A stretch of DNA of 64,000 bases from a virus. The stretch covers positions 62,001-126,000 of IMG/VR virus record IMGVR_UViG_3300009008_000009. One strand, 5' to 3'. The position numbers and the translations under genes were made by a program. This document shows, piece by piece, positions 34,644-43,660 of the stretch (position 1 is the first letter of the stretch; each line of letters begins with the position of its first letter). The notes beneath the pieces are model-generated. The model had not been told where the DNA came from. It was given only the letters and a program-made list of their open reading frames with translations, and did not search any database.

Positions 34644-36238
34644 GCAGCCAGAATCTCCTCCCATGGATAAACCAACTCTTCACCAACACTATGTGCATAA
34701 CGGCACGTAATAGTTGTTGATGTTCCATTTGATGGTGTTGTGGTCTGTCCGATATCAGTAATCAACCCCACCTGCGCTCGTGGAATATATACGAAGTTCC
34801 GATTGAGCCGCAGGTCCGGTCTATTCTCCAGTGACACTGAAAACGCGTGGGCCTGCGCGTTCATTTGAGTCCGTGCGGCCTTGGCAAACGCGTCGAGAAC
34901 AGTCAGATCTGATGAGAGATCGTACTCCATTAGAAGGTTAGGAAGATTGACTTCTCGCAGCCCCAAGTGCAGCAACTCCCGTTCGTCGGCGACGTCGATC
35001 CCAGTCCGATTCAATAGGGTGAGATCGTTATTCAGATCTAGCGCTGGGTTATGCATTGACTGCTGCACAGTCAGTCGAGTCGAAGCGATCTGGGACTCAT
35101 CAAACGTGTACTTGAACTCTTTATATGACGCATCCCTGTTACTGAGATAGTAGTTCAAGCCGTGGTCCCATGTACCATCCAACCCCTGCACCAGACCATC
35201 TTTATCAGCTGATGGGAACCCGCCGTACCGTGGATACTCATGGCGAAGGGTACCTACCTGATCCACATAGATAAGTGACATCGTTGTTTGTGCGATTCGA
35301 TTCAAGATGGACAGGGCGGGCTCTGAGTCGACCTTATACAGTTCGAATCTGCTCCTGAGGATGAGCTGGTAAACCCGCCCCGTATCCGTGAAGATGTCGT
35401 CGTAGTAGGCCCGGAACAGGGGATTGTTGTAGAACGCACTCCATGGTGGGCTGTCCTGCGAACGATTCTCTTGCCATCCTTCTAAAATATGCCTGTCGTC
35501 GTTACGGGAGTCGTACATCTTGAACAAGTCAAGCTCCACCGCAACGTTATGATTACCGTCTGGATTTACGTAAGACCAGAATGGACTAGTACTTTCACCG
35601 CCAATGTTCAAGACGGTATTCATCTTCTCTACGATAGCCTTGTACAGGTTCGCGGGGTTGGACGTTGCGAAGATGTTATCGTAGGCAAGCGACTGATCCT
35701 GAGTTCTTGTGAGCAGGGTGTCATAGCGGTCGCGCTCGGACAGGTTGCGAAGGCCAATAACAATCGGAGCAAACTGCATCACCCGCCTGAAGTCCTTTGC
35801 AGAAATCACAAGGGCTGGGTCCATGCCCGGTCGGTCAGTGTCAGTGTATCCTGTAACAATACCTGAGAACCCGGGGTACCAAACTCCGTCCCTCCCCTTG
35901 TAATCCACCCAAATGAAGTCCATCGCATAGGTGAATGGAAACAGGATACTGTCAGACAGATCGTCGTAGCTATCGGGGGTCTTCATTAACGCAATAGCAC
36001 GCTTCAACTCAGCGATCTGGTCTGACTCAACTGACTCAGACGCAGCCCGTTGTATTCCCTTGAAATAAATGAAGTTCTTGTTCTTGAGAATCACAGTGGC
36101 GCTGCCCGTCCCAGATACAGATACACTTGACGTGACGCTTTCGTAAGCGCCAACGTGGATGATCTCCTTCCGGGTAAAGTCCGACCGGTCGGTTACAACC
36201 AGTGTGATCCGGGCCTCAGCGCGAGAGTCAAGCACCAT
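34640..36238 (-). CDS. Baseplate hub protein (gp27/gpD-like)
   Basis: 532 residues from ATG 36238, which has a strong GAGGAGG site six bases ahead; an earlier in-frame start overlaps the previous gene more. The pattern of beta domains separated by helical inserts (YPGFSGIVTGYTDTDRPG; LVISAKDFRRVMQF; a late VGLITDIGQTTT segment) fits the trimeric tail hub on which the spike sits. Order tape measure, hub partner, hub, spike supports this. Sequence likeness is weak, so the call is mainly positional. Confidence 0.55.
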   Translation of the reverse strand: MVLDSRAEARITLVVTDRSDFTRKEIIHVGAYESVTSSVSVSGTGSATVILKNKNFIYFKGIQRAASESVESDQIAELKRAIALMKTPDSYDDLSDSILFPFTYAMDFIWVDYKGRDGVWYPGFSGIVTGYTDTDRPGMDPALVISAKDFRRVMQFAPIVIGLRNLSERDRYDTLLTRTQDQSLAYDNIFATSNPANLYKAIVEKMNTVLNIGGESTSPFWSYVNPDGNHNVAVELDLFKMYDSRNDDRHILEGWQENRSQDSPPWSAFYNNPLFRAYYDDIFTDTGRVYQLILRSRFELYKVDSEPALSILNRIAQTTMSLIYVDQVGTLRHEYPRYGGFPSADKDGLVQGLDGTWDHGLNYYLSNRDASYKEFKYTFDESQIASTRLTVQQSMHNPALDLNNDLTLLNRTGIDVADERELLHLGLREVNLPNLLMEYDLSSDLTVLDAFAKAARTQMNAQAHAFSVSLENRPDLRLNRNFVYIPRAQVGLITDIGQTTTPSNGTSTTITCRYAHSVGEELVYPWEEILAA

Positions 36239-37043
36239 GCACCTCCTCAAAAACATCGATGCTTGTCAGCTGCGGAAGAGTTGGTACGTTCAACACAATA
36301 TCGGTTACTGGTCGGATTTCCTCAAATGCCTTTACTACCCACCCGTCCATAATAGACCATTTCATATTCGGGTACATTGAGGTCTGGAACTGGTAGTTGA
36401 TCAGCCATGGGTTGTTGGCGTCCATGCTGTAGGAAAAGCTATCCAGCCTCCCAACAAACGTGTCGTACTCGAACACGAAAAGTAGATCTCCGTCCTGCTC
36501 AAGAAAGAATCTCTCGAACATTGCAAGGGCGTGCCACGCCACGGAAAGCTGCGGTGCTCGAATAAGATCAATTCCCGGGGTAGAGAACGGTGGATACATG
36601 TTACCCATCGTACCGGAATACGAGAACGTGGTGAGCTGGTTTCCATGGGTCTGCTGGACGTTTCCCCTACCAGTCAGCTTATTATCACGGATCTTCCCGA
36701 ACTTCTTATCCAGTTTCGACGGGTTAATTCTGAAGGTATAGTACTTGTCTATGTCATTTGCAATCTGCTGCTGAACAAGAAGCTGTGCAGCCTGAAAGAG
36801 CGTAGCTTCAATTTCGGCAGCGGCGTTTGTATTAGCAGATCCGATAACGCCGTGCTGCTGTAGTATATTTTTAAACTCCTCTGCGAACAGCACCCCCGCA
36901 CGAGCGAGAGTCGACTTGACAATCGCATACACTATCTCTGACGCCAACTCGAACGCCCGTGGGTTGATTACGGTCATTGTTGTAGCAGTACCAAGGCTAC
37001 TGGCAGCCTGCCCAAGTACACCACCTAGTGAAAGGTTAGGCAT
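36228..37043 (-). CDS. Tail hub-associated structural protein
   Basis: 271 residues. An N-terminal helical, alanine-rich part is followed by a beta domain starting YYTFRINPSKLDKKFG and continuing VQQTHGNQLTTFSYSGTMGNM, a layout common in phage proteins encoded just after the tape measure that cap the tail end and join it to the hub. The gene follows the tape measure with a one-base overlap and itself overlaps the hub by 11 bases. It probably belongs to the tail-tip complex. Confidence 0.5.
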   Translation of the reverse strand: MPNLSLGGVLGQAASSLGTATTMTVINPRAFELASEIVYAIVKSTLARAGVLFAEEFKNILQQHGVIGSANTNAAAEIEATLFQAAQLLVQQQIANDIDKYYTFRINPSKLDKKFGKIRDNKLTGRGNVQQTHGNQLTTFSYSGTMGNMYPPFSTPGIDLIRAPQLSVAWHALAMFERFFLEQDGDLLFVFEYDTFVGRLDSFSYSMDANNPWLINYQFQTSMYPNMKWSIMDGWVVKAFEEIRPVTDIVLNVPTLPQLTSIDVFEEVHGA

Positions 37044-39670
37044 TATCGACTCCCGTTATCAAAGTACCCGGTCTCATGCAACTGATTAATAACGTCAGCA
37101 ACGACGCCTTGAAAGTGTGCCCCGAGCTCTTCCTCTATCCTATCCCGAGTAAGTAATGGTGTACCTTGCTCATTTCTAATGCTCACACTGGTATCGCCAA
37201 CTTGAATCTGAACCCCGGGTCGACTGGGATCTACGTCTAGAATGGGTTGGTTCATCAGTGAGTCTAAGATACTGGTAATCACCTCTGGCCCAGCAAGGTT
37301 ATACGATTCAGATAGAGCACGTTGTCGATTTAACATGGCTACGTACTGCGGCCCGGTTGTAAAAGCACCCGTCCCCTCTTCCCACACTGTGTCAGGCCGG
37401 TGACGGATCTGCGCAAGATCTATGAATCTTCCGATCTCATCAGACGAAAGTTCTGTACGACCTTCTTCAATTAGATAGTCACCGTAGATTTGTATCAACT
37501 GTCGAATTCGGTCGGGTCGGATTGTTTCATTCTGCATAGCCTCTGCAATACCGGCAAATAGACTAGATGTGGGAACCATCGTCGGATCAGCACCGGGAGC
37601 CCTGTTCTCTACAAGTGGAATAGTGCTGCCAAGCCCGTATTGCAGTGAACCAAATACCTGACTACCAGCCATTGTCCGACCGAGACTCGCTATTTCACTT
37701 TCACCCTCATTAAATGCTCGAGCAAAGCTGACCGCAACTTGATCAACACTATCCCGCCAAAAGGCACTTATACCATCTTTAACTCTGGACGCCATAGACT
37801 GATTCATTTCCAACATGGCTTCTGCTGTTTTCTTTACCTCTTCGTACGTTGACGTCGGCTGCGCAGCTTCAGCTGCCTTGTCCGCTGATATTCCGTCGCG
37901 AGCTTCTTCAAACCGACCCTGCTCAATGGCACGAATCATCTCGTTCTGGGTCGCCAAGGTTCGACCAAGGTCGATGCCAAACATACTCTGCATCACCTCG
38001 ACCACCATCTGCCCACCAGCTGCGCCAAGTCCCATCTCACCAAGAATCTCACGCGAGATGGCAAGTGCGCCCTGCATAAGCTGGCTGTTCAGACCTTCGA
38101 ATTGCTCACGGAGCGCACCAGAAGATAGGTCGAAGTAACGTCCAAGAATCTGACGCTGTTGCCCCGTTGCCCCACGAATGGACTCAGTCGATATTTCCCC
38201 TGACTGAATACCGCGCAGCAACGTTTCCTGTTGAAGTGGGTCACCAAACGAAGCCACGTCCTGACGGAACCCAGCATCCACCCCACCCATCTGTGGTAGA
38301 TATGTTGACAGAGCCAGTCGCTGAGACTGGTTGGCCTCCGCCAGTGAGGTCTGAAGCCTGACCAAGTCCCCGATGGCAAGCACACCACTCTGCAGCTCCC
38401 GCGCAAACTCAGTGACGAGTCGACGGGAGTCTTCCAGTTCATAACCGTAGATACGTGTCTGTTCCTGAAGCTGAAACGTCCACTTGGTGAGATCTTGGAA
38501 TGAAACTCGGACTTCATGGGCGGCGTCAACAAGGTCAAGAACTGCGTCGTTGAGAAGCTCCTGACGGACTTCGAAGTCACGGAACAGCTTAACGTACACC
38601 TGTGCTATTTCTGCCGGGCTTACACCTGTGCCCACGCCGGTGAATATAGCTTCTTCTGTTATTCCTGCGATGTCACGCTGTGAAAAGCCACCGGGGGCAA
38701 GTGCCCGGGCAACGGTGGGTACAATCCGCTGGTCGAGCGCATCGCCGAAGTTGCGAAGCATCTCGTTATGCAGCTGAACAAGCTGTCCAGTCCCCTGACC
38801 TACAATAACACCCGGGGCAAGATCGCCCATACTGGCAGCGATATCGAGGAAGTTAGCCCGAATGGCCCGGAGTTCTTCATTAGCCTGAACGAGCCTTTCG
38901 ACTACATGCCCAAGTGAAAAGGCAATACCACCCACACCTAAAATACGAAGAAGAGACTTCGATGCTCCTTTAAATTGAGAACCGGCCATCACCCACAGTT
39001 GTGCAACCTCCGCACCACCACCAGCTGCCTGTGCGGCCACGCCAGTTCCTTCAGCAGTAGATTTACCAGCCTGCGCTAAGTTACGAAGAGTCTCAAGTCT
39101 GTCCTTGTTTGAGTCAGATTCCTCGTTCCACGCCTCCCGTTGAATTTCAATCAAGCGTTGCCGCCCTTCTTGAATCCGAGATTCTGCTACCTCACGTGCT
39201 TGACTAATTTCCTGCTCACGAGCGGCAATCTTGTCGATGTCACCTTCTCGACTTCCTCCGTCAGCAGCCGCACGGGCCTGCGCAACTTCATCTTCCTGTC
39301 GCTTGAGTTCTTCGAGTTCCTGAAGGTTCTGGCTATGCTTAGCTGTGACTTCCTTGGCCTCTTCCTTGAGCATTTGGATCTTACGCTCGTGGACGGCCTG
39401 ACGCTCAGCAAACTCCATCGCAATGCGCTCACGCTCTTCCCGACCAACGTCCTCCTGCTTTATACGAAGAGAGTCCAGTAACCGCTCCTGCGCCTCGATC
39501 TGCTTTTGATACTCGTCAACAGACATATGAGCAAGGTCGCGAGCCATGGTCATGGACTTCTGCATTTCCTTGGCACGGAGCTCGTCCATCGGACGGATAA
39601 GCTGCTCTTCTACAGACTGAGCAGCACCGTCAGCATCAATGGATATTCGTGTCCGCAGCTCGCTGGGCAT
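37043..39670 (-). CDS. Tail tape measure protein
   Basis: 875 residues. The first 200 are charged coiled coil (many Glu, Arg, Gln). A glycine-rich hydrophobic segment follows near 215-260 (VAAQAAGGGAEVAQLW; LRILGVGGIAFSLGHVV), then long helices. This is the tape measure layout, with position directly behind the tail chaperone genes. It sets tail length and is ejected ahead of the DNA. At about 1.5 angstrom per residue the size would fit a tail near 130 nm, a rough rule only. No peptidase or lysozyme domain is visible. ATG 39670 has a GAGGA site and lies 35 bases inside the preceding reading frame. Confidence 0.8.
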   Translation of the reverse strand: MPSELRTRISIDADGAAQSVEEQLIRPMDELRAKEMQKSMTMARDLAHMSVDEYQKQIEAQERLLDSLRIKQEDVGREERERIAMEFAERQAVHERKIQMLKEEAKEVTAKHSQNLQELEELKRQEDEVAQARAAADGGSREGDIDKIAAREQEISQAREVAESRIQEGRQRLIEIQREAWNEESDSNKDRLETLRNLAQAGKSTAEGTGVAAQAAGGGAEVAQLWVMAGSQFKGASKSLLRILGVGGIAFSLGHVVERLVQANEELRAIRANFLDIAASMGDLAPGVIVGQGTGQLVQLHNEMLRNFGDALDQRIVPTVARALAPGGFSQRDIAGITEEAIFTGVGTGVSPAEIAQVYVKLFRDFEVRQELLNDAVLDLVDAAHEVRVSFQDLTKWTFQLQEQTRIYGYELEDSRRLVTEFARELQSGVLAIGDLVRLQTSLAEANQSQRLALSTYLPQMGGVDAGFRQDVASFGDPLQQETLLRGIQSGEISTESIRGATGQQRQILGRYFDLSSGALREQFEGLNSQLMQGALAISREILGEMGLGAAGGQMVVEVMQSMFGIDLGRTLATQNEMIRAIEQGRFEEARDGISADKAAEAAQPTSTYEEVKKTAEAMLEMNQSMASRVKDGISAFWRDSVDQVAVSFARAFNEGESEIASLGRTMAGSQVFGSLQYGLGSTIPLVENRAPGADPTMVPTSSLFAGIAEAMQNETIRPDRIRQLIQIYGDYLIEEGRTELSSDEIGRFIDLAQIRHRPDTVWEEGTGAFTTGPQYVAMLNRQRALSESYNLAGPEVITSILDSLMNQPILDVDPSRPGVQIQVGDTSVSIRNEQGTPLLTRDRIEEELGAHFQGVVADVINQLHETGYFDNGSR

Positions 39671-40118
39671 CGCTTTCCTCTAACCCACCGGGAATAACAT
39701 CGTCAAACCCGGTATTTGGCTTATTTTCCTTGAGCTTTGCTAGAATCTCAGGGCCGTAGTCCTCTGGTTTCTTTGGAGTTTCGTTCTCACGGCCTGTGAC
39801 CTGCTGCCTTGTTACACCCTCACCAAACCGCGCATCTTGCATCTTCTTCCACCCCTCTGGGTTGGTAAATGCACAAATGCGGTCAGTTGCGTTATCAATG
39901 AGATCATGCTTTTCAATGCGATCCCATGATGCATTGTTTGCAAACCACAATGACAGCACAGGATGGTCAAGTAGCCCAGACATACTCTGTTGATGCGAAC
40001 GCCCGAACATGGTGGAGCCGGTCTGGATTAGCTCCCACCATCCTCGCCAGACGTAGAACTTGAGGGGGTATGGATATCCTCCTCTGGAAGATCTGGCTCT
40101 TCCTGCGTCCGCGAAGAT
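39636..40118 (-). CDS. Tail assembly chaperone, -1 frameshift extension (gpT-like)
   Basis: This frame has no convincing own start. It is open from the slippery site at 40124-40118 to a stop at 39636, giving 160 residues after the shift (first residues IFADAGRARSSRGGY, last DAQRAADTNIH). Joined to the first 142 residues of the upstream frame, it makes a 302-residue fusion, the counterpart of lambda gpGT. Such fusions bind tape measure and tail tube subunits during assembly. An internal ATG at 40010 exists but lacks a ribosome site. The stop lies inside the tape measure gene start. Confidence 0.75.
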   Translation of the reverse strand: MFADAGRARSSRGGYPYPLKFYVWRGWWELIQTGSTMFGRSHQQSMSGLLDHPVLSLWFANNASWDRIEKHDLIDNATDRICAFTNPEGWKKMQDARFGEGVTRQQVTGRENETPKKPEDYGPEILAKLKENKPNTGFDDVIPGGLEESDAQRAADTNIH

Positions 40119-40543
40119 TTTTTTATCTCATCGATCCTCGCATCGTAGTCCCGGTCACGTTTGCTCTCAATCTTTAGATACTCATCGTACAGATAACTGA
40201 CCAACCGAGGCTGCTTTGATAGAATCCGACGCAGATGAGCACGTCGTGCCCGGTGCTCTGCCTCGTCGGACGAGACCATTGTCTTCCAGTCGTCAATACT
40301 AACAACAGCCCGGACAACCGTCTCAAATCTGGTCTCAAGCTCTCGGGCCACATAGTCGTTTGGGGAAATACGTCGTCCGATCTCAATCTGCATCAGACGA
40401 GTCTCATCCTCCCAAAGCAAGCCAAGGGTCACACGATGTGTGCGACCCTCATGACCCGGCACCTCGACCGTGGTTTCGTACTGAAAACCCCGGATCATAT
40501 CTTCAATCTCCGGGGGTGGACTTACATGTTCCTGCTCATTCAT
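40028..40543 (-). CDS. Tail assembly chaperone, short form (gpG-like)
   Basis: 171 residues from ATG 40543 with a GAGGTG site. It lies between tail tube and tape measure, the universal position of tail chaperones. A beta start (YETTVEVPGHEGRTHRVTLG) leads to a helical domain and then a flexible acidic/Ser-rich end (EEPDLPEEDIHTPSSSTS). The slippery heptamer occurs at codons 140-142 (end of ATA, then AAA AAA). Most ribosomes would stop at 40028; a fraction would shift -1 and make the long form. Confidence 0.75.
   Translation of the reverse strand: MNEQEHVSPPPEIEDMIRGFQYETTVEVPGHEGRTHRVTLGLLWEDETRLMQIEIGRRISPNDYVARELETRFETVVRAVVSIDDWKTMVSSDEAEHRARRAHLRRILSKQPRLVSYLYDEYLKIESKRDRDYDARIDEIKKSSRTQEEPDLPEEDIHTPSSSTSGEDGGS
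40118..40124 (-). promoter_or_regulatory. Programmed -1 ribosomal frameshift site
   Basis: Minus-strand heptamer A AAA AAA, in the correct phase for simultaneous P- and A-site slippage (X XXY YYZ) of the tail chaperone frame. After a -1 shift reading continues with ATC TTC GCG and stays open for 160 codons. I did not find an obvious strong downstream hairpin, but GC-rich sequence follows. Confidence 0.75.
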
Positions 40544-40605
40544 TGGCGCACCTCGCGCACGTGTGAGTCTATGTTGCCGCCACCTTGGCGATTCTCAGTG
40601 TGGAA

Positions 40606-41112
40606 TTAGTCAACCCAGCCCGGTGTAATGTTACACGATTCAACGATGGTCGCCGTACCGATGTTAACCGGCTTCGACCGTGACGTCAGCCAGCACTCAT
40701 GATAGACTGTTTGAGTTACTTCCTGCGTCGCTGGGTGGGTTTCCTTCACAATGAGACTGAACGGAATCTTCTGTTCCTCAAGCGTACGCATCTTCTTAGC
40801 AGTCGTTTCACCGCCGATACGCTGAACAACCGATCCATCGTTCTGTTTGTTGTAGATCGCAAACCCATTCACACTGAGTGTAAGGTTTCCGGGCTGCGGA
40901 GCCTGCTCAACAATTCGACCGGCGTCTTCAGAGTTCAAGTGGCGAACCGGCTGTGTTGGTCGATTCTCACTCTGGTTGATTGACTGGACGTAACCGATCT
41001 GGTTACCACTGTCATCAACAACATCAATCGACGTTGAGATTACGGTCCGGTGGGCTTCTGGAAGCCCGACGCCCGCATCGGGGTTCTGTGCGTTTTCAAC
41101 TAATCCGGCCAT
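40606..41112 (-). CDS. Tail tube protein
   Basis: 168 residues directly after the sheath gene and before the chaperone, the standard tube position in myophages. Mixed beta protein with an N-terminal extension; the segments VISTSIDVVDDSGNQIGYVQSI, NLTLSVNGFAIYNKQ and VYHECWLTSRSKPVNIGTATIVES form the strands of a tube barrel. The final residues WVD are exposed. It would polymerise around the tape measure as the inner tube. A 62-base gap with a short inverted repeat separates it from the chaperone gene. The call is mainly from order and size. Confidence 0.7.
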   Translation of the reverse strand: MAGLVENAQNPDAGVGLPEAHRTVISTSIDVVDDSGNQIGYVQSINQSENRPTQPVRHLNSEDAGRIVEQAPQPGNLTLSVNGFAIYNKQNDGSVVQRIGGETTAKKMRTLEEQKIPFSLIVKETHPATQEVTQTVYHECWLTSRSKPVNIGTATIVESCNITPGWVD

Positions 41113-41136
41113 GTGACTAGCTCCTTATTCAGCATC

Positions 41137-41162
41137 CGGCTGGTCATTCAAGCGACCAGCCG
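41137..41162 (-). other. Hairpin between sheath and tube genes
   Basis: Perfect 9-base inverted repeat CGGCTGGTC (41137-41145) and GACCAGCCG (41154-41162) with an 8-base loop, in the 64-base gap between the sheath stop and the tube ribosome site. No T tract follows on the minus strand, so it is more likely an mRNA processing or stability element than a terminator. Confidence 0.5.
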
Positions 41163-41176
41163 CTCACCATTGTTTC

Positions 41177-42901
41177 TTACGCCGCTGCGCTGAGCGGTGC
41201 CACCGAGAATCCGTAGTTGAACTCGATGATGTTCATCGGGTAGATCGGGGCGTAGTTGAATCTCACCCAGATCTTAGTTGGGTTACTGGCGTCCTGAGTG
41301 ACTTCAATATCACCGTAGCTCTCGATGATACCCTCTTTGACAAGGGTTGCGAGAACCTGCTGCGTCCGGTTGGCAATGGCCTGAAGTCGGTTCAGGGTGA
41401 TCTTGCGGTCCCTGCCCCGGAAGGTGCTCATGGCGGTTCGGAGCTGGTAACGCATCTCGTCTTCGGCGTCGACTACGCTGATCTCCTGATCTTCCACCGA
41501 AGTAGTGTTGCAGGTGATGCCGTGGTAAATGACGTGCGTTCCGCTTTCTTCCTTGACGTAGGTTCCGCCTGCGGCCTCAATGATATCCTGATACTCGACG
41601 TCAACCCAAAGCTCGACCGTGGCCGCCCATGTGAACCCGTTAATCACGGCGTTCGTAAGTGGTGTCGCTGGGTCTGGCCGTGAGCAAAGAGCTCCCGCTA
41701 CTGCCGCCGCATAGAAGTGGGCGTCAACCGCCACTGGGCCTTCGACAAAGTTACCGTCCGTCCCCTGCTTCAGGTTAGCGTAGTACACCGACTTGTTTGG
41801 AACCAAGCCGATCATCCGCTTCGAACCCTGCATGGAGTTGAGCCAGTACAGAATGGAACCTGCGGTGGAAACGTCCCCAAGAACCGCACCCGAGGTTACA
41901 GCAACCACCCCGTTTCGTTCCATGCCGTAGTTGTCGCCAGAGTACTTCTCGCAATGCGCTCGCAGATACTGCTCAATGGCGGTTCCGCCCTTCAATACTG
42001 AGATGAAGGAGACTCGAACCGTCGCAAGAGTGTCCAGTGCCGTCTGGTAATGTGCTGAGGTCGTACCAGACGGTGCGACAACGTAGGCTTCAGTCGCTCC
42101 GTTGTCCTTGAATGCGTATCTGGCTGCGTTCGTGATATCCGATCCCACACCGTGGTCATCAAGAATGTCACCGAAGTTGGTGTACAATGACTTCGTGTAG
42201 GTAAACACGGCGTAGTAGTAGGTAATGTAGTAAGCGCTTGCTGCTCCGGGCCGACGCTTTGCGGTGTTGGACGACGGTGGCGATGTTGCCGTCGTGGTCC
42301 CACCAGTCGCGCTGTACGAAGTGGTGTCGCCGTCAGCGATGGTAACAAGAAGCTCGTAGGTGCTACCCGTTGCAAGGTAGATCTTGTATCCACCCGCAAA
42401 TGGAACCTTGGCCCACGTCAGGGCAACAACGTCGCCCGATGCTGAAACAGCGGCTGTAACCGCGTCGCTCGGGGTGGTCTCACCCGTACCTTCCTGATCG
42501 GTTGCGGTGATCTTGAACCCGAATGTACCGGTCACGGCCCAAGTCCCCGCTCCGGCGCTTACAGTCGGGGTGTCAACGGTCGGAGGCAGTATATTTCCTG
42601 CGGATGTCCAATCAACATCGCCGCTGGAATTGAGGGTAAAGTCAATGCCCTCGGTGTAAACCTCCTGTGTGTTCCCGGTGGAATTGGCAACCCGAACAAC
42701 AGATCGAACGTCGTTGTTCGCCAGTGCATCAATGTACTGGCTTCCGGTTGTTCCGGAGGTGCCACCGGCAGTAACGGACTCATTTGAGACCAGAGTGTTC
42801 TTGCCCCGCGAAGCACCGACAAGACCCATCCGGCGTGCAGCAATGTTAACGGGGACGGAGCCCCCGGCTCCCGTTCTGCGTGCGATCACTTTGACTGGCA
42901 T
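41177..42901 (-). CDS. Tail sheath protein with inserted Fn3-like domain
   Basis: 574 residues. The C-terminal part carries the conserved contractile sheath core: GFTWAATVELWVDVEYQDII, YHGITCNTTSVEDQEISVVD, RGRDRKITLNRLQAIANRTQQVLATL and IWVRFNYAPIYPMNIIEFNYGF. Residues about 105-205 are an extra module, PPTVDTPTVSAGAGTW...TPSDAVTAA...LTWAKVPFAGGYKIYLATG, like an Fn3 domain, which would protrude from the sheath surface. Its presence proves a contractile tail. A TATCATT promoter element lies 32 bases before ATG 42901. Confidence 0.85.
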   Translation of the reverse strand: MPVKVIARRTGAGGSVPVNIAARRMGLVGASRGKNTLVSNESVTAGGTSGTTGSQYIDALANNDVRSVVRVANSTGNTQEVYTEGIDFTLNSSGDVDWTSAGNILPPTVDTPTVSAGAGTWAVTGTFGFKITATDQEGTGETTPSDAVTAAVSASGDVVALTWAKVPFAGGYKIYLATGSTYELLVTIADGDTTSYSATGGTTTATSPPSSNTAKRRPGAASAYYITYYYAVFTYTKSLYTNFGDILDDHGVGSDITNAARYAFKDNGATEAYVVAPSGTTSAHYQTALDTLATVRVSFISVLKGGTAIEQYLRAHCEKYSGDNYGMERNGVVAVTSGAVLGDVSTAGSILYWLNSMQGSKRMIGLVPNKSVYYANLKQGTDGNFVEGPVAVDAHFYAAAVAGALCSRPDPATPLTNAVINGFTWAATVELWVDVEYQDIIEAAGGTYVKEESGTHVIYHGITCNTTSVEDQEISVVDAEDEMRYQLRTAMSTFRGRDRKITLNRLQAIANRTQQVLATLVKEGIIESYGDIEVTQDASNPTKIWVRFNYAPIYPMNIIEFNYGFSVAPLSAAA

Positions 42902-42932
42902 TGGACGTCTCCCGACATGTAACTCTTCGATT

Positions 42933-42942
42933 AATGATAGAC
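42933..42942 (-). promoter_or_regulatory. Putative phage late promoter element before the sheath gene
   Basis: Minus-strand GTCTATCATT in the 75-base gap upstream of the sheath gene, preceded by AGACC-ATA-GGTCT, a short inverted repeat. It lies 32 bases before the start and shares the core with sites at 2834, 58661 and 61523. No -35-like TTGACA lies at 17-base spacing. Confidence 0.55.
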
Positions 42943-42976
42943 CTATGGTCTCGCCCGTGGGACTTCAGAGAGCTGG

Positions 42977-43660
42977 TCAACCATTAATGCTGAGTGGGTT
43001 TTCCACAGTTATGTCATATCCTATCGAATCAATGGTTGGTCCGATTTGCTTGTACATCCGTGCCCACGGAAGTCGAATGCCGGTAACAGTCGCGGTCAGG
43101 ATGAAAACACTGGCCTTGTCTGCTTTCGGATTCGTCTGAGGTACCGGCTTACCTGAAAAACGAAGACCAGCCTGTGGTATCTTAAAGTTGGCCTTCGAAA
43201 AAACATCTATGTATGGATCAAATAACGCAACCATAACGCGGTCGGCCATTGCCCCGACACCTAACCGTGATGTCGCTCGGCAGTAGATATCAACCTGAAA
43301 TGACGCTTCCCCGGAAATCACCAAGTATGTCTCAACACGGGTGGCGTCGTCCGGGTCCGGCTGGTACTCTACTTCCTGAGCGTTGTTACTGAGTCCAGTG
43401 GCGTCAAGCGTTGTCATCCCAGCTTCAGCAACAATGGAAAAGTCCTGCCTATCTCCCACATGGTAAGCAGGGAGTAGCTTTGGGATGGCGTCGTCATTAA
43501 TTTCATTCTGCGCACGGGACGCTTCATACCACTTTTTGATCTGGTTGATAAATAGATCTTCAAGTTCAACAATCGTATGATAAATAAACTGCGAGTCAGA
43601 CCACGCTTGGATAATTGCAGCCCCCTGATCACCATATATTTTTTCAGGGATAGTGATCAT
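42977..43660 (-). CDS. Neck or tail terminator-like protein
   Basis: 227 residues. It ends just upstream of the sheath gene, where tail terminator or neck proteins (T4 gp3/gp15 type) are found. The pattern VETYLVISGEASFQVDIYCRATSRLGVGAMADRVMVALFD, a pair of strands followed by a helix, resembles terminators that cap the tail tube. The C-terminal LPWARMYKQIGPTIDSIGYDITVEN is beta. The call is mostly positional, and a head-tail joining protein is the alternative. Confidence 0.45.
   Translation of the reverse strand: MITIPEKIYGDQGAAIIQAWSDSQFIYHTIVELEDLFINQIKKWYEASRAQNEINDDAIPKLLPAYHVGDRQDFSIVAEAGMTTLDATGLSNNAQEVEYQPDPDDATRVETYLVISGEASFQVDIYCRATSRLGVGAMADRVMVALFDPYIDVFSKANFKIPQAGLRFSGKPVPQTNPKADKASVFILTATVTGIRLPWARMYKQIGPTIDSIGYDITVENPLSING

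Noticed and set aside
34643-34664. Longer start for the spike gene (MGGDSGC...)
   Set aside because: The shorter ATG 34643 forms an ATGA overlap with the hub stop and follows GGGAGGAG, which is the pattern used throughout the window.
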